Positions 13,970 through 27,619 of a stretch of DNA of 64,000 nt are shown here, piece by piece; position 1 is the stretch's first letter, and every line of letters starts with the position of its first letter. The notes below the pieces were generated by a model. That model made no database searches, was not told the DNA's origin, and saw only the letters and a list, made by a program, of their open reading frames with translations. The stretch is taken from contig NC_037639.1 of the NCBI RefSeq assembly GCF_003254395.2, positions 1,302,001 through 1,366,000 on the forward strand, in the 5' to 3' direction. Both the position numbers and the translations under genes were made by a program. Source of the DNA: Apis mellifera. Its lineage: Eukaryota; Arthropoda; Insecta; Hymenoptera; Apidae.

Positions 13970-16304
13970 CATCATATTTAAAATTATATTTTGGGTACTT
14001 ATGGATGATCTAATAAAATGAAAAAGGTAATCGAAAAAAAAGTTTGTAGTTTATAGAATAATATACAATAAATACGAAAAATGTTTAAAAACAAATTTTT
14101 TATTTGCTAACATTAGTCTTAATTTAACTACTTGTTTAATAAGAAAAAATGTAATATTATAAATATTAATTTTATAGAAATCATAATTTTTATAGAAACT
14201 TCTGTAAAAAATTTCCTTTTTTCAACATGTTTTTATTTTTAGATTTGAATATAGTTTATATTTAACAAGAATTGAATATAAAAAAGGAGAATCTTGAGAA
14301 AATAAGAATTAAATAAGAAATTTTCATTGATTAATATTATAACATGAATTTATAGTAATTAAATTAATAGAAATACATAATTCTAAATACAATCTACAAC
14401 AGACTCTATTTTAAATTTCAATAATTTGAAATTGTTTATAAAACAATATTACACAGATTTTGTAAACGATATTTTTTTCTTTATTTTATTACATATTTTT
14501 CTATCATAAAAGGAACGACGAATAGAAAATGAAAATTTTATTAAGATTATGTTTACGTAACGTATGTTACCATTTAAAATTCAATCTGGAAAATCAACAT
14601 ACATATCGAAAGATTTAAAAATTTTTTTGGATATAATTCTCAATTTTGAAGATATTTATGCAAAATTTTACAACATAATTTTTAAAAAACTTATATTTAT
14701 TAAAATATGTTCTATTATCTGATTAAGTAATTTGACCATGCATTTTTCAAATCATTTGTATAGAAAAGAATGCAAAATATAATACGAAATCTTTAAGTAA
14801 CAAGAAACTTTTATTTCTTCCTATGTTGTCAGATACTTTGATCTTCTTCAATCAAAGGCAATGCAATTTGAAGATGAATGCACAATGAAGATTTTCACAT
14901 AATTTTTAGTGATTTATCAGTAATATTATTTATTATAATATTTCATTAAAATATTTTATGTACCAAGAGAAAATTTTTTATTAATTTTATATATAGAATA
15001 TACTTGATGATTAATTATTATTACCTTATAAAAAATATATATATAAATTTATTTAAATATATTAAAACAATTTTGAAAATATATAAATATTATATAATAA
15101 AAAATAAAAATAGACTTCTGAATAGAAAATCTTGTATTCTATTATTACATAAGTTTTACATTATTACTTAAGTTAACTATTTTTCAATTAAAATTAAAAT
15201 TTTGTTCATAGAAAATCTATAAATCAAAATAATAAAAATAATAAAATCTTTTAATTAAATAATTAATAAAAATAATATATATTTTTATATTTAAGAATAA
15301 TATTTAAAAATAATATTTAAGAAATATTCAATTCATGCCAAATAATCAATAATAAAATAAAATTATTATTGTTGTTATTGTCATTACAAATATATATATT
15401 AATGTAAATATCAGTTACGTTTAAGAAACAAGATTTCATAGATATAAAAAAAACAATATTTAACTTTTAAATTAGCTCTAAAACATTTGTGAGACAGTTT
15501 CATTATATTAATTTTTATTTATTTTCATTATTTCAATTTTTTTTCCTGCATGACTTTTAATCTTCTCATCTATCTTTCAATTAGAATGTAATATTTATTA
15601 ATGAAATTATCGGTAGGTTATATTTTTTTCATTATTGGTAAAATTGATTTACTTTTTGTCAATTTTTTTATTGATTATACAAATACAAATGTTTCATCTT
15701 ATTTGCTATATTTAGCATAACCAAATAATTCCCATTATTGAGAATTCTTTTTTTTCATATTTGTTTTTTTTAATTTTTAATTTTAATTTCTTTTATTATA
15801 AATTGAATACATATTAATAATTTTTCTTTTACATTTATATTTGTTATGAAAATAAAATTTAATTTTTATTTTGATCTTATTTTTATTTAAAACTGAATAT
15901 CTATTATTAGTTTTTTTTTTATAAGGAAAATTTATTAAGAAAAACAAAGATTACTAAAAAAAAATAATATTATAATAATAACTTCATAAACTAAAATTCA
16001 TAATAATAATAATAGTAATAATAGACAATTATAAAAAAAATATTTTTTAATTATATAAATTATTAATTTGGATTTTTTTATTATTAATATATAATATTTA
16101 AGAACAATATATAATATTTACAATATATAATATTTAAGAACAATTAGACTTAATCTTTATTCGGCATTTATATGTATATAATAATAAAATATGAGTTCTT
16201 ATATAATAGTTGCATAAGTTTTAATATATATAGATAGTAGTTAAGGATTAGCTGTAATAATCGAACTGTAATACTTATATATCCTATAAATAATGGTAAT
16301 TTAC

Positions 16305-16363
<59 letters not shown>

Positions 16364-16500
16364 ATGTTATAAAAATAAATAAATACAACTATATTTCTGC
16401 CTTAATAAAATATAATATTAATTTTGTTAAAAATATTTTAACGTTCTAAATAATCATAAAACAAAAAATATGAAATCCGTCATTTTGACAAATTTAGTTA
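13970..16500. other. AT-rich desert without recognisable gene
   Basis: No coding, RNA or transposon signal was seen. The stretch ends in a long (TA)n tract near 16.3 kb, just upstream of the next GC-richer island. Confidence 0.7.
16312..16361. repeat. (TA)n microsatellite, about 25 units
   Basis: Uninterrupted TA dinucleotides follow a short CACACA lead-in. Confidence 0.9.
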
Positions 16501-16519
16501 TTCTAGTGTTAATTGTTCA

Positions 16520-16790
16520 ATATATTATAAAACGATATCTGGACTCACGTACCAAACTGACGTTTTCTCGCGTGAAGGACAAATGAATATTTTTGGAACA
16601 TAGACCGGTAACGCATTTACCAGCCAGCACTCTGCAGCCGGTATTGTTTTGTGAGCTTACAATTAGTGCGGTGCCCGTGATGTTTTGTTCCTTTGAGAGC
16701 GCTATATTTTCCATTGTTCTCCATCGACGTCGTTCTCTACACTGTTATAGTGACATACTACATTTCGTATTCTACTAGTTGGGATGAAAT
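16520..16790 (-). promoter_or_regulatory. GC-richer island with candidate first coding exon (minus strand)
   Basis: About 270 bp of mixed-sequence DNA. On the minus strand an ATG at 16714-16712 has a strong initiation context (A at -3, G at +4) and opens a frame beginning MENIALSKEQNITGTALIVS. The frame runs in GC-richer sequence to a GTGAGT splice-donor-like hexamer whose first base is 16548, giving a 166-nt putative exon with about 55 codons. The predicted peptide is polar with four Cys residues (TGCRV, GKCV, GLCSK among them... two close to each other) and no obvious signal peptide or membrane segment. A GACGTC motif lies just upstream of the ATG. I do not recognise a family, and an enhancer or promoter is an equal alternative. 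An internal GTAAGC could be a competing donor. Confidence 0.25.
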
Positions 16791-16929
16791 TGCTTACAAT
16801 TTTGACAAAACTGTGTATTATAATTTCAAAGTGATAAAATACAATAACGTTAATAATAAGCAAGAAAAACAAGTTATTATGCGAAAGAAAAATTTTACAA
16901 GATTAAAATTTTTAAATATTTTATAATAT

Positions 16930-18577
16930 GATATGAGTATAGCGCCATATTTTTTATACTATTATACTATATATTAACGTTAATTTACATTAACGATTAT
17001 TTATATTAATTCAAAAATAAATTCATTTAAATAAGAAATTCGAATAATATAAAAACTTTTATATACTAAGAATGAAACTTTTATTTATCTTTTTATGAAA
17101 GAAGTAAAAATTAAGTAATTTTAAAATAAGTATATTTATTACATAATAAAATACATATATAATAAAAGAATTATTATAAAAAAATAAATTACTTGTGTTT
17201 TGATATAATCAATATCCAATATATATTATAGAATATAAATATCATTATACATGTTATTTTAAATATATTCATCTTTCGTTTAGATAATCAGTCATACTAT
17301 AATATAATATTAATCTTAATATCGATAAATATAATATTTATTATAATATTATAATAATATCATATTTATTATAATATTTGTTTGATTTGTTTTAATTATT
17401 CTCATATTTTCTGCATAATTTTATATAACTTTACATAAATAAATTAATTAATGGCAATACAAAAGTAATTTTTAATCTGAATAACGAAATTTTGAAAAAA
17501 TATTTATTTAAATATTTAATAATATAATATAGATAAACTAATTATATTTTAGTATATCTTTTATTATTCTGTACCACTATTGTGTAATAGTTATCTATTA
17601 TTAAATCAATATTATATAATGCTAATAATCACACATATAATATGAAATAAATATTAAAATATATATATATATTATATACATGATAAACCAATAATATTAA
17701 ACATATATATAATATGATATTATAATAATGATATTAATAATGATATTAATAAGTTTTTGATTAATGAACTTTGTTAATTGCTATCAATAATAATTAACTT
17801 AGAAAATTATTTTATATAGTTCTATTATTAAAAAAATAACTAATAATAAGAAATATATCTATAATATTTTGCTAAAATAAATTTTATTAAATTAACATAT
17901 ATTAGATCAAATTATTAATTATTCTTTAGATTAATCGTCTTGCAAAAATTAATTAAAATAATCGTTGTGTATTATAAATATTTTAGAAAGAATTACATTT
18001 TATTTCAAACATAATAAAGTTATTTATGTAATTTCTCATTTCGTTATGATTTTTTAAATATTTTTTGGATCACGTTGCATTGAGTGAAATAATAATCTAA
18101 TGTATAAAAAGCAAATTCAAAAATATGAATTTCTTATTCATATTACTTATACTTATTTAATTTCAATAATAATTAAAGCAGCATGCAATCGATCAAAATA
18201 ATTATTTTAACGATTCGTTTTGACACTACAATGAATGTCTTTGTTTTTTCTTATATTTTTATATCATAAACTTTTAATAATAATAAAATAATATAATTTA
18301 CAACAACTAAAAAATTAATATGAAATATAAACTTAAATTAATCTATTATCATTTTTTTTATTAAATTTAGAAAGTTTCTATATTAATCCATCAGTATACA
18401 ACTTTATAGAATGAAACGAAATTACTAGTTTTGTAAACTTTCGTATCGTCTGCAAAGTTTGACAAGTACTTGAACGATTATTTTTGCAAACATTTGAGAA
18501 TGTTTCAAACTAATAAAAGATTAATTTTCAAGTGAAATTATCAAAGTTCTTTAAGAGTTTTTTTTTTTTTTTTTTGA
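16930..18577. other. AT-rich desert without recognisable gene
   Basis: Only low-complexity A/T sequence, ending in a poly-T run (about 18562-18575) that abuts the left end of the inverted-repeat element. Confidence 0.65.
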
Positions 18578-18695
18578 TATACAGGATATCCCCGAATTAA
18601 ACGATCAAACTGCATTGTATATTCTAGTGAAAATAACAAAAGAGTGAAAATAAGAAAAGAATATTATACGTTCTATTATAAATCTGCAAATTATT
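18578..18695 (+). repeat. Left arm of long inverted repeat
   Basis: Pairs imperfectly with 18895-19007. The best-conserved blocks are CCCCGAATTA, CGATCAAACT and AAAATAAGAAAAGAAT. Confidence 0.7.
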
Positions 18696-18894
18696 ATATA
18701 ATTATATTATATAATTATATTATATATTTATAAAAAGTTGTAATGAAAATATGAAATCTAAATTGTTCGTTGTTAGTACATCGAAATATAACAATAAGGT
18801 AACGGTATTTATGAAATCTGTTCTTTCTTGCCATGTTAAATTTACATTCGTAATGGGCAATTTTGAAATAAAAACATAAACTTCTTTTCAATAA

Positions 18895-19007
18895 AATGTG
18901 ATAATAAAACATTTACAGACCTAATATAACATTCTTTTCTTATTTTTACTCATAGTCAATCAAAGCATATTACTGTAGTTTGATCGTAATCCGGGGACAT
19001 TTATATA
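18895..19007 (-). repeat. Right arm of long inverted repeat
   Basis: Reverse-complement partner of 18578-18695. It reads CCCCGGATTA, CGATCAAACT and AAAATAAGAAAAGAAT on the minus strand. Confidence 0.7.
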
Positions 19008-20830
19008 ATCCTATAGAAATTATATAAGATATTTATATATTATTTGATGATTTAATACTTAAAAGAATTATTATAGAAATAAAAAATTAACGCTAACATA
19101 ATCGCTAAAAAATTGTTTATTATTGAACTTATTTTTCTATAAATATACTTTAATATCTGTTTTGTTTCACATATAGTAGAAATGAAATTAATCTTCTGGT
19201 AAAATTGAAGTAAAATTACTTATTAGCCAAATTTTACAGATCAGAAGTATTAAATTTAAAAAAATATAAAAATATAAATGTAAAAGTAAAATTTTATATA
19301 TAAATTTAAAAATTTTAAAACAACTAATTATTATGTTCAATATAAATATAATAATAAATTGTTCAATCAATATAAAATTAAAAAGTTATATAAACTTCTT
19401 AAGTATTAAGTTTATAATTGTAATTTATAATTTGAAAATTCACCAATATTATCAAGTTAAAAATTATTAATATTAATTATAAATATATTTTTATTATTTA
19501 TTATAATATAAATTTGTAGTTATTAGATTGTAGATGTTTATGCAAATTTAGATTTTTATGAATATAATATCAGAAATGAAAGTAAGAATATGTTATATAT
19601 TTCAAATCATAATCATAATATGTATCATATATCATAATGTAACTTTACTTTGGATATTATACTACAAGTCAAAAAGAAAGGAATAATATACCAATATGTT
19701 TATTATTTTGAATCAAAAAATCATATAGATATTATAGATCATATTATAGATCATAATCTATTCATTTTTGATTTATAAATAATCAAGAAATATATTTTAT
19801 ATATACATATAGATATTAATATATTTTATCTATAAATTTTATACATATTATATATAGATATTATATATATTATACATGTAATTAAAATAAAATAATAGTT
19901 TCTTTTTTAAATTAAAAGAGATGTTTAACAATTTTAAATATAAATATAATTTTATTTAGATAATAATAATAAAATGAATTTATATCGTATATATAATAAA
20001 TAAAAAATAAATAATAAATAAAAATAAATAAGAATAAATAAAAATAAAAATATAGTTTTATAATATAAATGAGTTCTATATGAAAAAATAACTCAAAAAT
20101 ATAAAATAAAATTTTTATTAAGATTTCATTTTCAAATAAATAAAGTTCAAAAAATTTTTAAATACTAATGAAATTGGCTATTTATCAATGAAATACAAAT
20201 TATTAATAGAAGATAATTCACAAGTACATGCAAAGATAGTAGTAAAAAAGCAAAAAATATAAAATAAATTTTTTTCATATAAAAATTATTTTTCGAGAAA
20301 ATTGAATTTGAAAATTCACCATTTACACAATTGACTATATATATGTTCAATCTCAATTTTCGTCGCAAACGAATAATAAAAAACAAGTATTTAAACAATA
20401 AAATTTTACTACATTCTATATTTTTTTGCTTATTTTTATAATTTATATAAATTGAATACTTATTAATAGTTCATTCGTATTCGATCAGGAATCAGTTAAT
20501 TTAATGTATTTAAAAAATTTTTAAATTTAATTTATTCAAAGATGAAACTTAAAATGAAATAATTTTATTCTATATTTTTGATTTATTTTTTTATGTAATA
20601 ATCTTTAGAAATAATCCTATATCAATCCAATATATTAACATTATATATTTTTATAATATTTTTTTTAATAATATTTCTATGAATTAAAATATAAAATAAT
20701 TAATTAAATAAATATATCTGAAATATGTACGAAATCGTATTGTTGTAACAATAATAAAATCATAGTTTTAGATAGAAAAAAAATCATTATTGTTTATATT
20801 TTTTACCAAGTAAATTTCTCGAGTTATTGT
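19008..20830. other. AT-rich desert without recognisable gene
   Basis: No supported feature. Two minus-strand open frames of 60-77 codons (19188-19370 and 20165-20398) consist mostly of Ile, Phe, Leu, Tyr and Lys, as expected from AT-rich noise. Confidence 0.65.
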
Positions 20831-20834
20831 ATCT

Positions 20835-21125
20835 CTTATATTATCTTTTCCAGCTCAAAAGGACAAGCAGAAGAGAAATTCCCATAACTTAAGACAAAGT
20901 TTCCATTTCCCAAAAGACTTTCCCTTTTCTCAGCTAGCCAAAATTGAACGTGAGAATCCAATTTCCGGGTACAATGAATAAAGATTATACATTGATTTTT
21001 CGTTTCAATTTTCCTCTTACGAGAAGTTTTTTTTACTTTGTTAGACGATTGTAAGATGATTTTATGGTGAACAATTTTATAGCTGCTTTCTGATAAAAGA
21101 TCCTTGATATTTCGAGTATTCAATC
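20835..21125. other. Modestly GC-richer island with weak minus-strand open frame
   Basis: About 290 bp with fewer homopolymers than its flanks. A minus-strand ATG frame of 95 codons (21123-20836) covers almost all of it, beginning MNTRNIKDLLSESSYKIV and including a Lys/Arg-rich run (VKKTSRKRKIETK) and a later LAEKRESLLGNGNF. I recognise no domain and see no convincing splice sites. It could be an exon remnant or chance. Confidence 0.2.
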
Positions 21126-21129
21126 TATT

Positions 21130-24100
21130 TTTTTAGAACATGCATTAAAATAATTTGTTTTCTTAGTTTTCTTTTCTTCTTATTTCTTCAATTTATCTTC
21201 AAACTGAAGAGCTTTTCAGCATGATAAATCTTTTTAGATATTAAAAACTTTTTACATTTGTTGCATAATTCAGTTTAGATATATTTTCTTTTTCTAAATA
21301 CAAATTACTTCGATTTGTAAAATGTATAATTATATCAGATATTATAATTATGCAGTGATTCTGTTTAAGTTAATATGATGAGAATATTTAAAAATGAAAT
21401 AAATTATATAATTATCAAATAAAAAAATTAAATTTATAATTTTACATTTAATTTATTGAATACTTATAAATTATTAATTTAACGAATGAGTAAATAAACA
21501 AAATAAGTTTTAATTATATAATATCAAAATTATTACCCGCGATAAATTTAAAATTTAGATGGAAGTTATTGCATAGTCAAACATGTATATAAATCAAGAC
21601 ACTTAATAAAATTGGAATTATAATTTATTATTAATTTATTATTAATTTATATTACAAATGATGCATTATGAAAAAAATATTATTATTATTATTTTTATTA
21701 ATTATTATTAAACAAAATTAAAACAAATTAAAATTGCAATTTATCGTCGCAAACGAATAATAATTATAACTATCACGAAATGATCGAATTTATCGTATAC
21801 TTAACCGTATACTCAAATTTTAAAAAAACATCTAAAAACAATCATATAATAACATTTGAAGATTAATTTTAAAGAAAAAGTTCAAATTATAGGTTCAATT
21901 CTCGTAAAAATCTTTGAATTTACAAAATTTTTAATCAAAAAAACCTGTTATTTCTCTTCCTGATGTTTCCATGATACATAAATATCATAGAAAAAAAACT
22001 AAGAAAGAATTCTGAAAAATAGAATTTTCATGTTTTAAAATGAATCTATTGGATTGTGTATAATTTTTTTTTTTTACAAAGATAAAAATATACTATTAAC
22101 AATTGAAAAAAATAATGAATTTTTAACAAAAATTCAATTCTGATAACTTATTATATATTTCTATTAAATTCTATATCTTTTTTTTAAGTCATAATTGCAT
22201 TATAAAAAATATATTTGCAAATAATATTTATTATATTATACATAAATACTTATTTTGTTCTAAAGATTATAAACAATCTTTTTAATAAATATTCTTTTGT
22301 TAATAAATAAACTCGTCTATTAACAGAAATGGAAATTACAGATGAATTATAAAATTATATTAAAAATATATTTTTAAATTTTTTTAAATTTTTAAATATT
22401 TAAAAAAAAATTATGTATATTATTCAAGCAAGTTTATTTTTATATATATTTTATTTAAAATCAAATATATATAATTGAAAAATTGTAATTAATATATAAT
22501 GAGATATCAGATAATTGTAAATAAGAACTATATATATAAATAAATATGGAATAAAATATTGTCATTTAAATTCTTTTTAATATAATTGAAAATGAAATCA
22601 AATAGTTTAATACCTACGAAATGTTTAAATTTAAATTTCTCGAAATTAGTTTTCAGATGAAAAAATTTTATATTTTTTGTTATTTTCACAAAATAAACTA
22701 TTATATGTGATTTTCCCGCATTCCATCAGGAATTAATCAAATTATTTACATGTAATAAATTTTCGAATTTGATTTTTTGAAACTCTTGAAAATTTAGATA
22801 AAAAAATGTTTTCCTTTCTTTCCATTCTTTTTTATACATAAAATCATTTATTGTTTATTCAGTTTGTATTATCAATCACGAAATAATATACTTTTTTTAT
22901 TTATAATATATATATATATAAAAGTTTAGAATGAAATTATTATGCAATTATTAGAATCTTAAATTATTTTTAAAATAAATGTTATTGTGGATATATGTTT
23001 ATATATTTTATATATTTCATATTATTATCATCAATTTTATTGCATTATATATATATATATATATTTATATATAAATTTGCATTATTAAAATATTATAGCT
23101 TACATATTTATCTATTTTATTGTATTAATTTATTTTATTTCATGTTTTAATTTTTTTTATTGAGTATTTTAATATAACAAGAGTTAAGTTTGTAAGAAAA
23201 TATAAAATATTATTCATATTAATTTTAGTTATAATGACATAAGAATTAATAATGACATAAGAAATTCTATTTGTCATATTAAATATGTATATTAAATATA
23301 ACATACTAAATATAACATATTAAATGTAAAAATGCATATAATATAATGGTTTAGAAAATGTGAAGAAGATTGCTCTGCATTTTTTATGAATCACTTTCTT
23401 CCTGATTTTCTATGTATTCAGTTTAAAATGAAATACTAAAAAATATATATGCAAAAAAAAAAATATTTCTGTATGTCCAAATTTATTTATTATCGTTTTT
23501 TAAAACCATTTTTTAAAATCTGTTATTTATTTGAATCACAGAAATAATAATTAAATAATTTAAATTTTGCATAATAATATAGTATGACAAAATTTGACAA
23601 TACTTAGACTGACATGAGGATAATAATAATGAAATTATGAAATGATTTATAACCCCCAGATTTGCGTATAACAAATGCCTCATTGTCATACTGTCATTTC
23701 TTTCAAAATCTCTCAAAATTTAACACGATCGAATTAAATCAATTATCGAACTGATATATTCATGATTATAACTATAAAAGCAAAAGTGATAATAAATCTA
23801 CATATATAATTTAATTTCCTGTTTTGCTTAAAATTTCTCATAAATAATATTTTTATTATAAAAATATTAAAAATTATTATGAAATTAAAAAATATGATAA
23901 AATAAAAAATATTATCTAAAAAAAATAATAATTTATAATATAATAATAAGAATTAATAATATTAAGAATTAAGAATAAAACAAAAACAGTAATTGAAAAA
24001 AATGATATATAATATATAAGATAGTCATCAGTTATTTAATATTGAATAGTTTCCTTTCATCAAATATTAATATCTTTTTTTAATAAAAAATAAATATAAC

Positions 24101-27080
24101 ATATTATATTATATTACTTTTAACAAAAATATTTTAATTTTATCTGATGGAAAAAATTAAAACTACCATTGGAAAAATTATCGATTTATACATATACATA
24201 AGATGTTAATCAATATTTTTATAAAAAAATATTATTAATTTATGATAGAAAGAGATAAAATAGAATTAATTCTATGAAATAGTAGTGTATATATCGTTAA
24301 TAGTATTTGGGGGAATAGTTAGTTAGTACATGAATAATTTATATAATTTATTGTATATAATTTCTTTATTCAAAAGTTTATTTTCAATATTCTTTTATAT
24401 TTTAATTCTATATAATGATAATACAAATGAAACATTACATTTTTTTTTCAATGAAAATATTTTTTTTTTTTAATCTTAATTAATATGATTTTTTTAATCT
24501 TAATAATATTTTATATGTAATAAATTTTTTAAAAGCAATTGTTAAGGAAAAAAATTAGCCTATTATATTTTAAAATTTTATATAGTATTTTTAAAAGTTA
24601 TTATATACATATGATATTTTTTATATTATATTAGTATTATATTGTATAATATATATATAATATTTAATAAAACAAAAATTTATGAATTTTGATTTTGGCG
24701 ATGTGGACTTATAAAAAGATTGAAAATCGCTACTAAGAACTTTTATTAGTTTTTAGGAAGTAGTTTAAATTTAATATTTTTATTATATTTAATTATTATA
24801 TAATTATTATGAATATATCTTCTATCAGAATATATTGTATAATATAATCACTATTATATAAAAATTATTATATTTTCTAAAAATTATTATATAGGATTTA
24901 TTAATTTTATTGAATTTATAGTTGCATTAGCATATTTATTAAACTTAATTACTGTTTGTTTATATGACTTAAAAAAACTTATTAAAATTTTTTTAAACGT
25001 GACGCATATTTATATCATGCAAAAAATTTTGAAAAAATTTATATTTTTAAATATTTATTTTTAAATTTTTTATTTTAAATTTTATGTAATTAAATGTTAA
25101 AAAAAATATAATACAAATCGTATATTTGCAAAAAATTTATAATACGTGACGAAAATATAATATTTGATTTAAAAAAAAATGTTGATGTATCACTAGAATA
25201 TTAATTTATATAATATTATCTTAGATTAATATAATTTAATATTATATAATTATATCTTAGACTTGTCAATATTTAATAACTTCTTAATATAAATATTGAT
25301 TTTTAATTTGACATTTGCATAATAGAAAAGTCACGTATGAAAATAATAAGATTATGGTAAGAAAATAATAAGATTAGTAAAAATATAAAATAATAATATA
25401 TAAAATTACAATTCACTTTAAAAGATCATATACATATGAACTATTAATATTTTACTTAATTTATTATTATATTTATTATTTTATTATTTTATAATTAATT
25501 ATATTTTAATTATATTCTTTGTTTTTCCATTAGGAATAAAATAATAATTTATGATCCTTTATATAATTTTACTATTTAAAATAAGATATATTTATATAGC
25601 TCATTTGCTAACAAAATATAAATGGCATAAAACAAAACTTACGAACTGCGAAAATGTGTTTGAATATAATATAATATAATACGAATTATCATAAAATCAT
25701 ATAAAAATATTACATAAAATTTCTAAATAAAATTTGAAAACATATTAAAAAATTCTATCAATATAAAATAAAAACGAATTATTTTTTTTCGAACTAATAA
25801 TTCAAAAATTATAAATTTCGTTATATCGTAATATCGTTATCATAATGATATTATAAAATATTAAAATTATTAAAATATTATAAATGAGTATGAATATTAT
25901 AATTTCGCAATATACAATATTTATAATAATAATAGATATAATTAAAAAAATTCATATAAAAATATATATTATTAATTTTTTTATGAAATATAAAAATTTT
26001 TAAATAAATATTTCTCAAATAAATGGATTGGCACGAAGGATCTATTGTTTGACTACTTCATTTCCATTCAAAAAGTCAAATCTATTTGCTTATTATTTTA
26101 TGCTTTGTGAAGATATTTAAAACTTATTATTTCTAATTTAAAATTTAAAATGTTTAATTATAATTTAAAACAAAATCAAAATATTTATATTGAAAAATAT
26201 TTTTCAAAAATCAACTTTTAAATCAAAATATTTTAATACAACTAAAAAGTAATCAAAAAGAATTATTTTTTTTACTATTCATCTAAATATATTTATATAC
26301 ATTTCATTTGATAGTTTTAAAAAGTTTATTTTATTTATATAAAAATATATTTTTTAGATTAATGTTAATAATATTTATTTAATTAAATTTAATTAATTTC
26401 AATTAATTGATTGAAATTATCTATTTATTTTCATCTTTTTTATTTTTTGACAAATAACTTCTTTGTAATTTTTGTGTTTTTTTTTTTGTATTTCGGTTAA
26501 TTCTTATCTATAATATACATACATACATTATTTCTTTTAACTATAAAAAATCGAATATCTCATAAGAAATTAAAATTATGAAAAAATATTTAAAAATTGT
26601 TTGGTTTCGATATGCATCATATCTTATAAATAATTCTTTTGAAACTTATATGAAAAAAAAAATTTCTTTTTTTAAATGAAATTATATTTAAATTTATATT
26701 TATATTATATTTATATATTTAAATTTAAATTATTCAAATTTAGATTTATTAATATATTTGTTTGAACATTTTTTACTTCCTTAAAAAAAATATTAACTTA
26801 CTTATATCGAAAAATCATTAATTAAAGATATACTCCTTCTTTGTTCGAAAATATGATATACATTTTAAAGAAAATTTTAGATTATTTTAGAGTTTCGAAA
26901 GCAACTGTCAATACTCATTATATTGATATTGTTTACATTGATACTTAAATAACTTATCATATTTTACAGACGTTGCTTTGGAGTTAAATTGGAATTTGAA
27001 GATCAAAAATTAGATTTTAAGAAAAATAAAATAGTCACCATTATAATTTCAAAATGGAAAATTTTAATCCAAATAACATT
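21130..27080. other. AT-rich desert without recognisable gene
   Basis: Almost entirely low-complexity A/T sequence with numerous short TA and AAT repeats. Nothing on either strand resembles a gene, RNA or transposon end. A slightly more mixed segment near 23.3-23.7 kb holds only a 67-codon minus-strand frame with no recognisable motif. Confidence 0.65.
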
Positions 27081-27089
27081 TTATGAATT

Positions 27090-27619
27090 TGAAACAAAAA
27101 AAAAGATGCAAAATCGAAGCAATTGACTAATAAACAATGTCATGTTGTAATATATATTTTGCAACAGCTATTACAATATATGAAGAATAAAGAAAAATTA
27201 GAACGATGCTATTAATAAAGTTGTAAAGTTTCTCTGAGAATGATAAAGATATTGTTGTTATAAGTTCCACTGATGGTCAATTCAATTTAAATGACAACCA
27301 CTAAACAGTCCTGATTTAAATGTTCTTGATTTGAAATTTTTTAAGTCTATTCAATTGCTATACATGAAGCTTCACCAAATACAATTGATGAATTGATTGA
27401 ATGTGTTCAAGATGCATTTAATAAATTAGAGAGAAATACTCTTGATAACATTTTTTATAACATTACAAATGTGTATGGAATCAATTAAGGATTTAGTTGA
27501 TAGTAGGGGGAAATTTCTATAAAATTCCTCATATAAATAAGATAAAACTTCATCGATTAGCTGAAAAGTATATATATCCAGAAGAAGTGTTTCACAAGAC
27601 TAAATTTGGATTACATTAA
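27090..27619 (+). pseudogene. Internally deleted, frameshifted mariner-like transposase relic (plant-type MLE affinity)
   Basis: Two ends of a Tc1/mariner-superfamily transposase can be read if frameshifts are allowed. The N-terminal part, from about 27108, reads DAKSKQLTNKQ followed by a helical stretch, and after a shift near 27205 AINKVVKFL. This resembles the LTN-Q helix-turn-helix start of the mariner-like transposases best known from plants. The C-terminal part, from about 27270, reads DGQFNLNDN and then, after a shift near 27295, QPLNSPDLNVLDL, which carries the last catalytic Asp block of that family. It continues with TIDELIECVQDAF, ESIKDLVDSRG and YKIPHINKIKLHRL. The region that should hold the first two catalytic Asp residues is missing: the deletion point is about 27230-27250. 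At least four frameshifts and an in-frame stop make it non-functional. Family assignment is from motif memory. Confidence 0.7.

Larger units (their letters stand above)
18578..19007. mobile_element. Non-autonomous DNA-transposon-like element with long inverted repeats
   Basis: The 430-bp segment starts TATACAGGATATCCCCG and ends with the imperfect reverse complement of that sequence, GGGGACATTTATATA. Reading the right end as its reverse complement, the two arms share CCCCGRATTA, then CGATCAAACT, and further in GAGTRAAAATAAGAAAAGAAT (left 18642-18662, right 18933-18953). Imperfect arms therefore extend at least about 100 bp, leaving a core of about 200 bp. The core has no transposase, and a 65-codon minus-strand frame across 18715-18912 is AT-type translation. 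This architecture fits a MITE mobilised in trans by a DNA transposase. The superfamily is not certain because target duplication cannot be distinguished from the TA-rich flanks. Confidence 0.7.
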
